A stretch of 64,000 nt of DNA from Micromonospora sp. WMMD1082 (GCF_029626175.1 NZ_JARUBM010000002.1:6093001-6157000), one strand, 5' to 3'. Counted from the first letter of the stretch, positions 40,749 through 50,042 are shown. Made by a program: numbers and translations. The notes: generated by a model not told the origin, from the letters alone.

Positions 40749-42299
40749 TCAGCCGACCGGGCAGGTCAGGTCGGTGGCGAACGCGCCGGCGTGTTCGTGC
40801 ACGTACCGGCCGGCGTGCTCGGCGATCAGGTCGAGGACGTAGGCGACGTCGTCGGCGGTGGTGGCCGGGTTGAGCACGGTGAACTTGAGGTACTGCCGGC
40901 CGTCTACCTTGGTCCCGGCGACCACCGCGAGGCCGGAGGCGGCCAGCGCCTCCCGGGCCCGCAGGTTGGCCGCGTCGGCCAGGTCCCGGCCCGGCCCGGT
41001 GGGCCGCCACCGGAACACCACCGTGCTCAGCTGGGAACGGGTGAGCACCTCGAACCGGGGGTCGGCGGCGACCAGGTCCCACGCCTCGGTCGCCCGGTCG
41101 CAGACCTCGTCGAAGAGTTCGCCGACCGCGTCCGGGCCCATCACCCGCAGCGTGAGCCAGAGCTTGAGCGCGTCGAAGCGGCGGGTGGTCTGCAGGCTCT
41201 TGTCGACCTGGTTGGGGATGCGCTGGGCGACCATCCGGGCCGGGTTGAGGTAGTCGGCGTGCCAGGTGGCGTGCCGCAGCGTCCGCCGGTCGCGGACCAC
41301 CAGCGCGCTGGAGCTGACCGGCTGGAAGAAGGACTTGTGGTAGTCGACGGTCACCGAGTCGGCCCGTTCGATGCCGTCGAGCAGGTGCCGGCGGGTGGGC
41401 GAGACCAGCAACCCGCAGCCGTACGCGGCGTCCACGTGCAGCCACACCCCGGCCGTGGCACACACCTCGGCGATCTCGTCGAGCGGATCGATGGTGCCGA
41501 AGTCGGTGGTGCCGGCGGTGGCCACGACCGCCATCGGGGTCAGGCCGGCCCGCCGGCAGCGCGCGATCTCGTACCGGACGGCGCCGGGGCGCATCCGCCG
41601 GTCGGGGCCGGTCTCCACCACCACGACGGCGTCGGGTGCCAGGCCGAGCAGCTTGGCCGCCTTCTGCACGCTGAAGTGCCCGGCCGCCGAGGCGATGATC
41701 CGCAGCCGGGGCAGCATGAGCCGCCGGTCGGTGGGCGTCGTCGCGGCCAGGGCCTCCTCCCGGGCCAGCAGCAGGGCGTGCAGGTTGCTCTGGGTGCCGC
41801 CGCTGGTGAAGACCCCGTCGGCGGCCGGGCCGAGACCGATCCGGTCGGCCGTCCACTCGATCAGCCGTCGCTCGATGAGCGTGCCGCCGGCGCTCTGGTC
41901 CCAGGTGTCCATCGAGGAGTTCACCGCGCTCAGGACCGCCTCGCCGAGCAGCGCCGGGATCACCACCGGGCAGTTGAGGTGGGCCAGGTAGCGCGGGTGG
42001 TGGAACCAGACCGCGTCGCGCAGGTAGACCTCCTCCAGCTCGTCCAGCGCGGCGGTGGTGTCACCCAGCGGCCGGTCCAGGTCGATCGCCTCCACCAGGG
42101 GGGCGATCTCGTCCGGGCGTACGCCGGTGAACGGTCCGCTCACCTCGGCCACCCGCCGGGCCACCCGGTCCGTGCCGGCGGCCACCGCCCGGCGGTACTC
42201 CTCGACTGTGCCGTCGCCCAGCAGGTGGGCCCGGGCGGGTGTGTGCCCGGGCCGCGGCCCGGTCGGCGTTGCCTCGGCGGTGTGCACCGGCAGGGTCAT
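40749..42299 (-). CDS. desA: DesA lysine decarboxylase (PLP, group II)
   Basis: A 516-residue group II PLP decarboxylase. Motifs: [58 protein letters not shown] (Asp contacting the pyridine N) and [20 protein letters not shown] with the Schiff-base Lys. It makes cadaverine from L-lysine, the first step of desferrioxamine synthesis. The ATG at 42299 is preceded by ggagg at 8 bases; a GTG at 42314 would add five residues. It starts the desABCD run downstream of desE, across a terminator-like hairpin. Both this operon and the kam locus compete for lysine. Confidence 0.95.
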   Translation of the reverse strand: MTLPVHTAEATPTGPRPGHTPARAHLLGDGTVEEYRRAVAAGTDRVARRVAEVSGPFTGVRPDEIAPLVEAIDLDRPLGDTTAALDELEEVYLRDAVWFHHPRYLAHLNCPVVIPALLGEAVLSAVNSSMDTWDQSAGGTLIERRLIEWTADRIGLGPAADGVFTSGGTQSNLHALLLAREEALAATTPTDRRLMLPRLRIIASAAGHFSVQKAAKLLGLAPDAVVVVETGPDRRMRPGAVRYEIARCRRAGLTPMAVVATAGTTDFGTIDPLDEIAEVCATAGVWLHVDAAYGCGLLVSPTRRHLLDGIERADSVTVDYHKSFFQPVSSSALVVRDRRTLRHATWHADYLNPARMVAQRIPNQVDKSLQTTRRFDALKLWLTLRVMGPDAVGELFDEVCDRATEAWDLVAADPRFEVLTRSQLSTVVFRWRPTGPGRDLADAANLRAREALAASGLAVVAGTKVDGRQYLKFTVLNPATTADDVAYVLDLIAEHAGRYVHEHAGAFATDLTCPVG

Positions 42300-42398
42300 G
42301 GATGTGTCCTCCACGCTCGGCGGTTCGGTTATCGGGCAGCCGGAACCCGCCGCACGGCAGCTGGGCGGCGGGCGTTGGGGTCTGGGAGGGCGGTGGCG

Positions 42399-42434
42399 GG
42401 GCGGCCGGCGTGGTGGTCGACCAGCCGGCCGCCC
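42399..42434. terminator. Hairpin between desE and desA
   Basis: Perfect 11-bp inverted repeat GGGCGGCCGGC/GCCGGCCGCCC (42399-42409, 42424-42434), a few bases after the desE stop on the minus strand. It may partially terminate the desE transcript, separating transporter and biosynthetic expression. Confidence 0.65.
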
Positions 42435-42441
42435 GACGGCG

Positions 42442-43476
42442 TCAGGTCAGCTTCTTCGCGCCCTGGATCGCCTTGGCGAGATCCTCCAGCAGCGGAGCCG
42501 CACCGGCGTAGGAGAAGCGGGGCACCGCGTCCCACGGCGCGACCTGCCCGGCCTGCACGGCGGGCAGCTGCTTCCAGGTGGGCTTGGCGGCCAGGTCGGT
42601 CGGCTGCAGGGCGGTGCTGCGGTTGTCGAGCAGGATCAGGTCGGCCGGGAACTTGCCGGCGTTCTCCCAGCTGAGCGCCTCGAAGTAGTCGCCGGCCTCG
42701 AGCTTGGTCGGCACCACGATGTCGACGCCGAGCTCGGCGAAGTACATCAGGTCCGTGCTGACCTTGGGGTTGGAGACGTAGAACAGGTCGGGGCTGCCCG
42801 AGGCCGCCATCACCTTGATGCCCGGGTTGGCCTTGACCGCCTGGCGCACCGCCTCGGCGGCGGCCTCGAACCGCGCCTTGGCGTCGGTGACCTTCGCCGC
42901 CGTCAGGTCGGCCCCGAGGGACTCGGCGAGCTGCGCGTAGCGCTCGATCGGCTTCGTCATCGGCACCCGGGCGGTGGTGATGGTCACCACCGGCGCGAGC
43001 GGCAGGATCTTGTCCTTGCTCTCGTCTGGCACGTACCAGTAGGCGCCCGGGTCGTACATGTGCGTGACCAGCAGTTCCGGGCGCAGCGCGGCGTACTTCT
43101 CGACGCTGAACTCACCCCAGACGTTGCCGAGGATCTCCACGCTTTCCACGTCCAGGTCGCCGGCCTGCGACTCGGCGCTGCCATCCGCCTTCTTGGTCTC
43201 GCCGAAGACACCCACCACCTCGCGGCTGAGTCCGAAATCGACCAGCGCTGCGGCGGAGCCGGTGAAGGCGACCACCCGGCCGGGTCGGGCATCCGCGCTG
43301 ACCTCCTCGGGCCGGTCGTCCGTGAAAGACCAGGGTCCGGAGGCGTTGTCGGCGCCGGGTGCGGCGGTGTCGTCGTCCTGACCGCAGCCGGCGAGCACGG
43401 CGGCCACCGCAGCGGCGCCGCCAACGGCGAGTAGTCCCCGGCGGGAGAAACGACGGGTGGAGAGGTGCTCAGACAT
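42442..43476 (-). CDS. desE: Ferric-siderophore-binding lipoprotein (DesE-like)
   Basis: A 344-residue class III substrate-binding lipoprotein. The N terminus combines a twin-arginine-like stretch (RRFSRRGLLAVGG) with the lipobox VLAGC, so it is exported and lipid-anchored. The mature part has the FecB/FepB-type two-lobed fold (PGRVVAFTGSAAALVDFGL ... VEILGNVWGEFSVEKYAALRPELLVTH). Next to desABCD it most likely binds ferrioxamine and passes it to the divergent permease-ATPase genes. It starts 47 bases from the iron box at 43523-43541. Confidence 0.92.
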   Translation of the reverse strand: MSEHLSTRRFSRRGLLAVGGAAAVAAVLAGCGQDDDTAAPGADNASGPWSFTDDRPEEVSADARPGRVVAFTGSAAALVDFGLSREVVGVFGETKKADGSAESQAGDLDVESVEILGNVWGEFSVEKYAALRPELLVTHMYDPGAYWYVPDESKDKILPLAPVVTITTARVPMTKPIERYAQLAESLGADLTAAKVTDAKARFEAAAEAVRQAVKANPGIKVMAASGSPDLFYVSNPKVSTDLMYFAELGVDIVVPTKLEAGDYFEALSWENAGKFPADLILLDNRSTALQPTDLAAKPTWKQLPAVQAGQVAPWDAVPRFSYAGAAPLLEDLAKAIQGAKKLT

Positions 43477-43522
43477 TCGTGTCGTCTTTCGATCAGGGTC
43501 GAGGGGACCATGGACAGCCGGG

Positions 43523-43541
43523 TTAGGCTAACCTAACCTAA
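43523..43541. promoter_or_regulatory. Iron box (DmdR/IdeR/DtxR-type operator)
   Basis: TTAGGCTAACCTAACCTAA; its reverse complement TTAGGTTAGGTTAGCCTAA fits the actinobacterial iron-box consensus TTAGGTTAGGCTNACCTAA. It lies in the divergent intergenic region between desE and the permease genes, so iron-loaded DmdR/IdeR would repress both directions. Confidence 0.92.
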
Positions 43542-43602
43542 CTTCCTGCCTAGACTCGGCTCCTGTCAAGTCCCGACGGCGTTTCGCACACTGGAGTTCA
43601 CA

Positions 43603-44655
43603 CTGTCCGTCATCGAGTCGCCACCCCACGAGACGCCGCCCCGGTCCACCGCACCACCCCGGCACCGCCGTGCCGCCCTGCGCGCCAGCGGCCTCCTCGT
43701 CGCCGCACTGGCGCTGCTCGCGGTCACCGTGCTGAGCATCACCGTCGGCGCCAAGCCGATCCCGCTGCCCGACGTGTGGCAGGCCCTGACCGACCGCGAC
43801 GCCGCCGAGTACGCCGTCGTACGGCAGCTGCGCCTGCCGCGTACGCTGCTCGGCCTGCTCGCCGGCACCGCGCTCGGCGTGGCCGGCGCGGCGATGCAGG
43901 CGCTGACCCGCAACCCGCTCGCCGATCCCGGCCTGCTCGGCATCAACGCCGGCGCCGCCGCGGCGATCGCCACCGCCACCGCGCTGTTCGGCGTGGGCGG
44001 CGGCACCGGCCAGGTGTGGTTCGCCCTGCTCGGCGCGGCCGCCGTCACCGTCGGCGTGTACGCCGTCGGCGGCGGTCGCACGGCCACGCCGGCGCGGCTG
44101 GCGCTGGCCGGCGCGGCGCTCAACGCGGCCCTCTACTCCTACGTCAGCGCGGTGATGCTGCTCGACGCGGCCGGCCTGGAGCGGCTGCGCTTCTGGACCG
44201 TCGGGTCGCTGGCCAGTGCCGACACCGCCACCGTGCTGCGGGTGCTGCCGTTCATCGCGGCCGGGCTGCTGGTGGCGCTGGCCTCGGCCCGTCCGCTCAA
44301 CGCGCTCGCCCTCGGCGACGACGCCGCGCAGTCCCTGGGTGCCCGCCCGGCCCTGGCCCGCACGGCGGTGATCGTCGCCATCACCCTGCTCTGTGGCGCC
44401 GCCACGGCCGCCTGCGGGCCGATCGTCTTCGTCGGGCTGCTCGTGCCGCACCTGGTGCGCGCCCTCACCGGGCCCGACCTGCGCTGGATGCTGCCGTACT
44501 GCGCGCTGCTCGCCCCGGTGCTGCTGCTCGGCTCCGACGTGCTCGGCCGGGTCATCGGTCGCCCCGGTGAACTCCAGGTCGGGCTGGTCACCGCGGTGCT
44601 CGGCGGCCCGCTCTTCCTCTGGTTGGTGACGCGGACGAGGACGGCCCGCCCATGA
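43603..44655 (+). CDS. FecCD-family ferric-siderophore permease, first copy (probable CTG start)
   Basis: A 350-residue permease with about nine to ten transmembrane helices and family motifs RLPRTLLGLLAGTALGVAGAAMQ, RNPLADPGLLGINAGAA and GPIVFVGLLVPHLVR. No ATG, GTG or TTG occurs in frame between the upstream TAA at 43534 and GTG 43729, but a start at 43729 would cut the first transmembrane helix (GLLVAALALLAVTVL). A CTG at 43603 preceded by ggag at 6 bases gives a normal-length protein (LSVIESPPHET...), so a CTG start is the best explanation. It overlaps the second permease by 4 bases and is under the iron box. Confidence 0.85.
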   Translation: MSVIESPPHETPPRSTAPPRHRRAALRASGLLVAALALLAVTVLSITVGAKPIPLPDVWQALTDRDAAEYAVVRQLRLPRTLLGLLAGTALGVAGAAMQALTRNPLADPGLLGINAGAAAAIATATALFGVGGGTGQVWFALLGAAAVTVGVYAVGGGRTATPARLALAGAALNAALYSYVSAVMLLDAAGLERLRFWTVGSLASADTATVLRVLPFIAAGLLVALASARPLNALALGDDAAQSLGARPALARTAVIVAITLLCGAATAACGPIVFVGLLVPHLVRALTGPDLRWMLPYCALLAPVLLLGSDVLGRVIGRPGELQVGLVTAVLGGPLFLWLVTRTRTARP

Positions 44656-45674
44656 TCGTGATTCGCACCCCCGGCCGGCTCTCCCTGCGGCTGCATCCAC
44701 GCGCCCTCGCCGTCGGCACCGCCTGCCTGCTGCTCGCGCTCGCCCTCGGCGTGCTGGCCGTCGGCCACGGCGACTACCCGATGTCCCCCGCCGACGTGCT
44801 GCGCACGCTGACCGGTGGGGGAAGCCCCGCCGAGGAGTTCATCGTCACCGAGCTGCGACTGCCCCGGCTGGTCACCGGGCTGGCCGTCGGCACCGCGCTC
44901 GGCCTGGCCGGCGCGGTGTTCCAGTCGCTGGTCCGCAACCCGCTGGGCAGCCCCGACATGCTCGGCTTCACCCAGGGCGCGGCGACCGGCGCGCTCGTCG
45001 TGGTGGCCGTCGGCGGCAGCAGCGCCGCCCTCGCCGGCTCCGCGGCCCTCGGCGGCATCGTCACCGGCCTGCTCATCTACCTGGTCGCCTGGCGCCGAGG
45101 CGTGCACGGCTACCGGCTGGTCCTGGTCGGCATCGGCATGTCGGCGATCCTCACCGGCGTCAACGGTTACCTGATGACCCGCGTACCGCTGATGAGCGCC
45201 TCCCGGGCGATGCTCTGGCTCACCGGCAGCCTGGACGGCCGCGGCTGGTCCGACGCCGCGCCGCTGCTGGCCGCCCTCGCGGTGCTGGTGCCGGTGCTGC
45301 TCGCCTGCGGCCCGGCGCTGCGGATGACCGAGCTGGGCGACGACGCCGCCAGCGGCCTGGGGGTGCACGTGCAGCGGCTGCGGATGCTGCTGCTCGCCGG
45401 GGCCGTGCTGCTGGTCGCCCTGTCGGCGGCCGCCGTCGGCCCGGTGCCGTTCGTCGCGCTGACCGCCCCGCACCTGGCCCGGCGGCTGACCCGGGCACCG
45501 GGGGTCAACCTGCTGCCCGCGGCGGCCATGGGCGCGCTGATCACCGTCGCCGCCGACCAGGTGGCGCTGCGCGCCCTGCCCGGCCAGCTGCCGGTCGGCG
45601 TGGTGACCGGCGTGATCGGCGGCGGCTACCTGGTCTGGCTGCTGGCCACCGAACGCCGGGCGGGCCGACTGTGA
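44652..45674 (+). CDS. FecCD-family ferric-siderophore permease, second copy
   Basis: A 340-residue membrane protein, partner of the preceding permease. Motifs: ELRLPRLVTGLAVGTALGLAGAVFQ, RNPLGSPDMLGFTQGAATGAL and VGPVPFVALTAPHLARRL. About nine to ten hydrophobic helices. The ATG overlaps the stop of the first permease (ATGA), its stop overlaps the ATPase start (GTGA). Together they form the heterodimeric channel for the siderophore delivered by the DesE-like lipoprotein. Confidence 0.95.
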   Translation: MIVIRTPGRLSLRLHPRALAVGTACLLLALALGVLAVGHGDYPMSPADVLRTLTGGGSPAEEFIVTELRLPRLVTGLAVGTALGLAGAVFQSLVRNPLGSPDMLGFTQGAATGALVVVAVGGSSAALAGSAALGGIVTGLLIYLVAWRRGVHGYRLVLVGIGMSAILTGVNGYLMTRVPLMSASRAMLWLTGSLDGRGWSDAAPLLAALAVLVPVLLACGPALRMTELGDDAASGLGVHVQRLRMLLLAGAVLLVALSAAAVGPVPFVALTAPHLARRLTRAPGVNLLPAAAMGALITVAADQVALRALPGQLPVGVVTGVIGGGYLVWLLATERRAGRL

Positions 45675-46513
45675 GAATCTTCGACGAGAACGGAGCGACC
45701 AGCATGCCGACCTCCCGGCTCGGTGGCAGCGAGCTGCGGCTCGCCTACGACCGGCGGATCGTCGCCGAGGACCTGACCGTCGCGGTGCCCGACCGCTCCT
45801 TCACGGTCATCATCGGCCCGAACGCGTGCGGCAAGTCCACCCTGTTGCGGGCACTGTCGCGGCTGTTGAAGCCGGCCGCCGGGTCGGTGCTGCTCGACGG
45901 TGAGGACATCCACCGGCGCCCGGCCCGCGCGGTGGCCCGGACGCTCGGGCTGCTGCCGCAGTCACCGATCGCCCCGGACGGCATCGGCGTGGCCGAGCTG
46001 GTGGCCCGGGGCCGCTACCCGCACCAGGGCCTGCTGCGGCAGTGGTCGCGCGACGACGAGCGGATCGTCACCGAGTCGATGACCGCCACCGGCGTCGACG
46101 ACCTCGCCGACCGGCTGGTCGACGAGCTGTCCGGCGGCCAGCGGCAGCGGGTCTGGCTGGCCATGGCGCTGGCCCAGCAGACTCCCCTACTGCTGCTGGA
46201 CGAGCCGACCACCTACCTCGACATCGCCCACCAGGTCGAGGTTCTCGACCTCTGCGCCCGGCTGCACGAGGAGCAGGGCCGCACCCTCGTCGCGGTGCTG
46301 CACGACCTCAACCACGCCGCCCGCTACGCCACGCACCTGATCGCGATGCGCGGCGGGCGGGTGGTCGCCGCCGGCGAACCCCGGCAGATCGTCACCGCCG
46401 ACCTGGTCGAGGAGGTCTTCGGCCTGCCCTGCCGGGTCATCGACGACCCGGAGACCGGCACCCCGCTGGTGGTCCCGGCGGCCCGCGCCCGCGCCGGTAC
46501 GGTGACCCCGTGA
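45671..46513 (+). CDS. FecE-type siderophore ABC transporter ATPase
   Basis: A 280-residue ATP-binding subunit: Walker A IIGPNACGKSTLL, signature LSGGQRQRVWLAMALAQQ, Walker B LLLLDEPTTYLD and H-loop VAVLHDLNHAARY. It powers ferric-siderophore import with the two permeases. The GTG at 45671 is coupled to the upstream stop; an in-frame ATG at 45704 with a ggag ribosome-binding site would give 269 residues and is a good alternative. Its stop overlaps the penicillin-acylase-like gene. Confidence 0.95.
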   Translation: MRIFDENGATSMPTSRLGGSELRLAYDRRIVAEDLTVAVPDRSFTVIIGPNACGKSTLLRALSRLLKPAAGSVLLDGEDIHRRPARAVARTLGLLPQSPIAPDGIGVAELVARGRYPHQGLLRQWSRDDERIVTESMTATGVDDLADRLVDELSGGQRQRVWLAMALAQQTPLLLLDEPTTYLDIAHQVEVLDLCARLHEEQGRTLVAVLHDLNHAARYATHLIAMRGGRVVAAGEPRQIVTADLVEEVFGLPCRVIDDPETGTPLVVPAARARAGTVTP

Positions 46514-48552
46514 GCACCCGCCGCTACCGCGACGACTACGGGATCCCCCACCTGCGCGCCGACGACCACGGATCGCTGGCGTTCGCCCAGGGCCGGGTCA
46601 CCGCGCTCGACCGGGCCTGGCAGATCGAGGTGGAGCGGCACCGCTCGCAGGGCAGTTCCGCAGCCTTCCTCGGTGCCGACGCCGTGGCGTGGGACAGCTT
46701 CGCCCGCCGCGCCCGGCTGGACGACACCGCGCGGCGCTGCCACGCCGCCCTCGACCCGGCCACCGCCGACTGGGTGGGCCGCTACGTCGACGGCGTCAAC
46801 GCCGGGCTGGCCGCCGGTGCGGCTCGGGCGCCGGAGTTCGCCGCCACCGGCCTGGCCCCCGGCCGCTGGCAGCCGTGGACTCCGCTGGCGCTCTGGCTCA
46901 CCCACCACGTGCTGTTCGCCGGATTCGGCACCAAGCTCTGGCGCGAGCAGGTGGCCCGCCGGCTCGGCCCGCAGGCGGCCGGACTGTTCGCCGCGGACGC
47001 CCAGGTCACCTCGGGCAGCAACGGCTGGCTGCTCACCGCCGACCGCACCGCCGGTGGCGCCGCCCTGATCGCCGGTGACCCGCACCGGTTCATCGAGGCA
47101 CCCGGCATCTACCAGCAGATCCGCCTGGCCTGCCCGGAGTACGACGTCCTCGGCCTGGCCGTGCCCGGCGTGCCGGGCGTGGCGCACTTCGGCCACGCCG
47201 GCGACGTCGCCTGGGCCATCACCAACGCGATGGCCGACTACCAGGACGGCTACGCCGAGCGGCTGCGCCGCCGGGGCGACCTGGTCGAGGCGTACGGCCC
47301 GGACGGGTGGCGGCCCGCGCACCGGCACGTCGAGACGATCGAGGTGGCCGGGGCCGCGCCGGTCGAGGTCGAGGTAATCGAGACAGAGCGGGGGCCGCTG
47401 ATCGCCGGTGGCCCCGACGACGACCCCGCCGTCACGGTCAGCCTGCGGTACCCGCCCCGGGTCACCGCCGACCTCGGCTTCGCCGTGCTGCCGGCGCTGC
47501 TGCGGGCGCGTACCGTCGATGATCTCGACGCGGCCCTGGACGGCTGGGTCGAGCCGGTCAACGTGGTGCTCGCCGCCGACACCGCCGGTGGATTGCTGCA
47601 TCGGGTCGCCGGCCGGGTGCCCCGCCGCCACCCCGACAACGGCCTGCGGGTGGTGCCCGCCTGGGAGGCACGCCACGCCTGGCAGGGCTGGCACCCGATG
47701 CCGAAGGTCCCGATCGACCAGGTGGCGGTGATGGCCAACGAACGCGGCATCGCCGCGCCGTTCGGCGTGGAGTTCGCGGCGCCGCACCGGGCCGACCGGA
47801 TCCGCCACCTGCTCGACGGGGCCACCGACTGGCGCGCCGACCAGCTGTCGTCCGTGCACACCGACACCTACCTGCCCGCCGCCGGGCCGCTGCTCGACCT
47901 GATCGCCAAGGTGGAAGGGCTCGACGGCCCCGCCGCCGCGCTGCGCGAGCGCCTGCTGGCCTGGGACCGCACGATGGCCGCCGACAGCGCCGACGCCGCG
48001 ACCTTCGCCGACCTGCGGGCGGCCGTGGTACGCCGGCTCGCCGCCCACCCGACGCTGGCGCCCCTGGCCGAGCCGGCGGACTACCCGGAGGTGTTCCGGC
48101 CGTGGCTGGCCCTGCTGCCCCGGGTCGGGTACGCCGTGACGCCCCTGCTGCACGCCGACCTGCCCGGCCTGGACCGGACCGCCCTGCTGCGCGAGGCCCT
48201 GACGGAGGTCGCCGCCGCCGGCGACGCCCGCCGCTGGGGCGAGCGGCACCGGCTCGCGCCCTGGCGGGCACTGCCCGACCCGGACGCGCCACCGGGGCCC
48301 CCGCTCTCCGGCGACCACGACTGCGTGCTGTCCACCTCCAGCGTGCCCGGGGTCACCGACCTGTGCCTACGCGGCCCGGCGGCCCGCTACGTGTGGGACC
48401 TGGCCCGGCGGGAGAACAGCCGGTGGGTGGTGCCGTTCGGCGCCACCGGTGCCGGGCCGCACCGCGACGACCAGCTGCCGCTCTGGCTGCGCGGTGACCT
48501 GATACCGGTGACCTGCGACTGGGACCGGCTGACGGAGGAAGACGATGACTGA
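46510..48552 (+). CDS. Penicillin acylase-family Ntn-hydrolase, cytoplasmic, in the siderophore operon
   Basis: A 680-residue penicillin-amidase-family precursor. The N-terminal nucleophile is expected at Ser170, exposed by autocleavage in TSG|SNGWLL; FAQGRVTALDRAWQIEVERHR lies in the alpha chain, and MADYQDGYAERL and VNVVLAADTAGGLLHRVAGRVP are family motifs of the beta chain. Unlike secreted penicillin acylases there is no signal peptide, so it works in the cytoplasm. It is coupled to the iron-regulated transporter operon (GTGA) and followed by a GNAT gene. A penicillin-amidase plus acyltransferase pair beside des genes has been proposed for aryl-acylated ferrioxamines; alternatively it could deacylate imported siderophores. 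Both are inference. Confidence 0.88.
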   Translation: MSTRRYRDDYGIPHLRADDHGSLAFAQGRVTALDRAWQIEVERHRSQGSSAAFLGADAVAWDSFARRARLDDTARRCHAALDPATADWVGRYVDGVNAGLAAGAARAPEFAATGLAPGRWQPWTPLALWLTHHVLFAGFGTKLWREQVARRLGPQAAGLFAADAQVTSGSNGWLLTADRTAGGAALIAGDPHRFIEAPGIYQQIRLACPEYDVLGLAVPGVPGVAHFGHAGDVAWAITNAMADYQDGYAERLRRRGDLVEAYGPDGWRPAHRHVETIEVAGAAPVEVEVIETERGPLIAGGPDDDPAVTVSLRYPPRVTADLGFAVLPALLRARTVDDLDAALDGWVEPVNVVLAADTAGGLLHRVAGRVPRRHPDNGLRVVPAWEARHAWQGWHPMPKVPIDQVAVMANERGIAAPFGVEFAAPHRADRIRHLLDGATDWRADQLSSVHTDTYLPAAGPLLDLIAKVEGLDGPAAALRERLLAWDRTMAADSADAATFADLRAAVVRRLAAHPTLAPLAEPADYPEVFRPWLALLPRVGYAVTPLLHADLPGLDRTALLREALTEVAAAGDARRWGERHRLAPWRALPDPDAPPGPPLSGDHDCVLSTSSVPGVTDLCLRGPAARYVWDLARRENSRWVVPFGATGAGPHRDDQLPLWLRGDLIPVTCDWDRLTEEDDD

Positions 48553-49117
48553 CCGGCACCACTACGAGCGGCACGTGCCCCGGTTCGGCGTGGTCACGTT
48601 CCGGCCGGTCGACCCGGACGCCGACGCCGACGTGATCCACTCGTGGGTCAGCCAGGAACGGGCGCGGTTCTGGGGGATGCGCGACGCCGACCGGGACCGG
48701 GTCGCGGAGATCTACCGGTACGTGGACTCGCTGCCCACCCACCACGCGTACCTCACGCTGCGCGAGGGCGAGCCGGTGGCGCTGTTCCAGACGTACGAGC
48801 CGGAGCACGACCCGGTCGGCGAGTGCTACCCGGTACGCCCCGGCGACCACGGCGGCCACCTACTGATCGGCACTCCGGTGCGGCCCGAGCCGGGCTTCAC
48901 CGGAACCCTGCTGGGCGAGTTCATCGCCTTCGTCTTCACCGACCGCCGCCGACTGCGGCTGGTGATGGAGCCGGACGCCCGCAACGACCGGGCGATCGTC
49001 CGGCTGCGGCGCGCCGGCTTCGTCGACGGCCCGCTGATCGACCTGCCGGACAAGCGGGCCCGGCTGATGTTCCTCGACCGCGCCGCCCTGCCGGGCGCCG
49101 CCAACCCTCCGCGGTAG
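48545..49117 (+). CDS. Second IucB/DesC-type GNAT acyltransferase
   Basis: A 190-residue GNAT of the siderophore acyltransferase type: FRPVDPDADADVIHSWVSQERARFWGM, GHLLIGTPVRPEPGFTGTLLGEFIAFVF and RLRLVMEPDARNDRAIVRLRRAGFV. It parallels DesC in layout and length but clearly differs in sequence. The ATG overlaps the acylase gene by 8 bases, so it is the last gene of the iron-regulated plus-strand operon. It probably acylates a hydroxylated polyamine with a different acyl group from DesC, diversifying the siderophore. Paired with the acylase it corresponds to what has been called the desG/desH arrangement in some actinomycetes (from memory, not verified). Confidence 0.88.
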   Translation: MTDRHHYERHVPRFGVVTFRPVDPDADADVIHSWVSQERARFWGMRDADRDRVAEIYRYVDSLPTHHAYLTLREGEPVALFQTYEPEHDPVGECYPVRPGDHGGHLLIGTPVRPEPGFTGTLLGEFIAFVFTDRRRLRLVMEPDARNDRAIVRLRRAGFVDGPLIDLPDKRARLMFLDRAALPGAANPPR

Positions 49118-49205
49118 GAGAGCAACGCGCTGCGGGCCCTCGCTCTGGTCTCGCGTTTCGAGAACAGTTTGGACGCCGCTGGCGTGCGTCGGGCACAGTC
49201 GGACC

Positions 49206-49781
49206 GTGGCAAACCCCATCACCGTACGTCATCGCTCCATGGATGAGATCATGCAAGGGCTGCACCTCGTGCGGCGTTCCCCGCGCGGTGTCGGCACCCT
49301 GGCACTGGCCGTACGTCGGCCGGCCGTCGACGCCCGGGAGGTGCTCTCCGAGGCCGAACTGGACCCCGATGCCGGGCTGATCGGCGACAGCTGGAGTCAG
49401 CGGTCCAGCTCGCGGACGGCCGACCGGTCACCGCACCCCGACATGCAGCTGAACGTCATCAACTCCCGTTTCGTCGAGCTGATCGCGGGCCCTGATCGGA
49501 ACGCCTGGGCGCTCGCCGGGGATCAGCTCTACCTCGATCTCGACCTGAGCGTCGACGCCCTGCCAGCCGGTGCACGCCTGGCGATCGGCGACCGGGCGGT
49601 CATCGAAGTGACCGACCAGCCGCACACCGGCTGTGCCAAGTTCGCCGCCCGGTTCGGACGCGACGCCCACAAGATCGTCTGGACCGAGGAGGGCAAGCAA
49701 CTGCGGCTGCGCGGCCTCAACGCCCGGGTGGTCGTCGGCGCAACGATCAAGGCAGGCGACACCGTACGGCAGCTCCCTTGA
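49206..49781 (+). CDS. MOSC domain-containing protein
   Basis: A 191-residue protein with a MOSC domain (molybdenum cofactor sulfurase C-terminal fold): LIGDSWSQRSS, MQLNVINSRFVELIAG, GDRAVIEVTDQPHTGCAKFAARFG with the conserved Cys, and LRGLNARVVVGATIKAGD. MOSC proteins handle Mo-cofactor sulfur or detoxify reactive metabolites; the role of stand-alone versions is mostly unknown. The GTG start is used; no ribosome-binding site is obvious. Isolated gene after the siderophore operon. Confidence 0.87.
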   Translation: MANPITVRHRSMDEIMQGLHLVRRSPRGVGTLALAVRRPAVDAREVLSEAELDPDAGLIGDSWSQRSSSRTADRSPHPDMQLNVINSRFVELIAGPDRNAWALAGDQLYLDLDLSVDALPAGARLAIGDRAVIEVTDQPHTGCAKFAARFGRDAHKIVWTEEGKQLRLRGLNARVVVGATIKAGDTVRQLP

Positions 49782-49893
49782 TCCCGACGAATCGGGGCAC
49801 ACCTGGCACGGCAGATCAGTGCGTTATGTCGCGACGATAAGTGCAAGTCACCCGGTCTCTTCGGGACGCCACGCAGGCGCGAAGAGGGCGCAA

Positions 49894-49967
49894 GATCCGC
49901 ACAGTTTCAGGGATACTGCTGCCTCAACTCCGCCCGAGGCAGCAGTATCAGGGAAGTTGCGCGGATC
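49894..49967. repeat. Long hairpin repeat
   Basis: A 74-base inverted structure: inner perfect 14-bp arms GATACTGCTGCCTC (49912-49925) and its complement (49936-49949) with a 10-base loop, extended by imperfect outer arms starting GATCCGC (49894-49911 with 49950-49967, about 12 of 18 paired). It lies in the gap between the MOSC gene and the hydrolase gene. It could be a terminator, a REP/MITE-like element or a structured RNA; the length of the pairing is more than a simple terminator needs. Confidence 0.7.
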
Positions 49968-50042
49968 ATGAACCCGGGCCGGGACGTTTTGTCACCGGTG
50001 CGCTGCGGTGGGGCTCCATCTACCGGTCAGATCGACGTCAGC

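Noticed and set aside
40714..41856. Extension of desB upstream into desA
   Set aside because: The extension is an out-of-frame shadow of desA; DesB homology begins at the [10 protein letters not shown] motif just after 40713.
46324..48318. A 664-codon open frame on the minus strand
   Set aside because: Antisense shadow of the penicillin-acylase-like gene, which has clear Ntn-hydrolase motifs.
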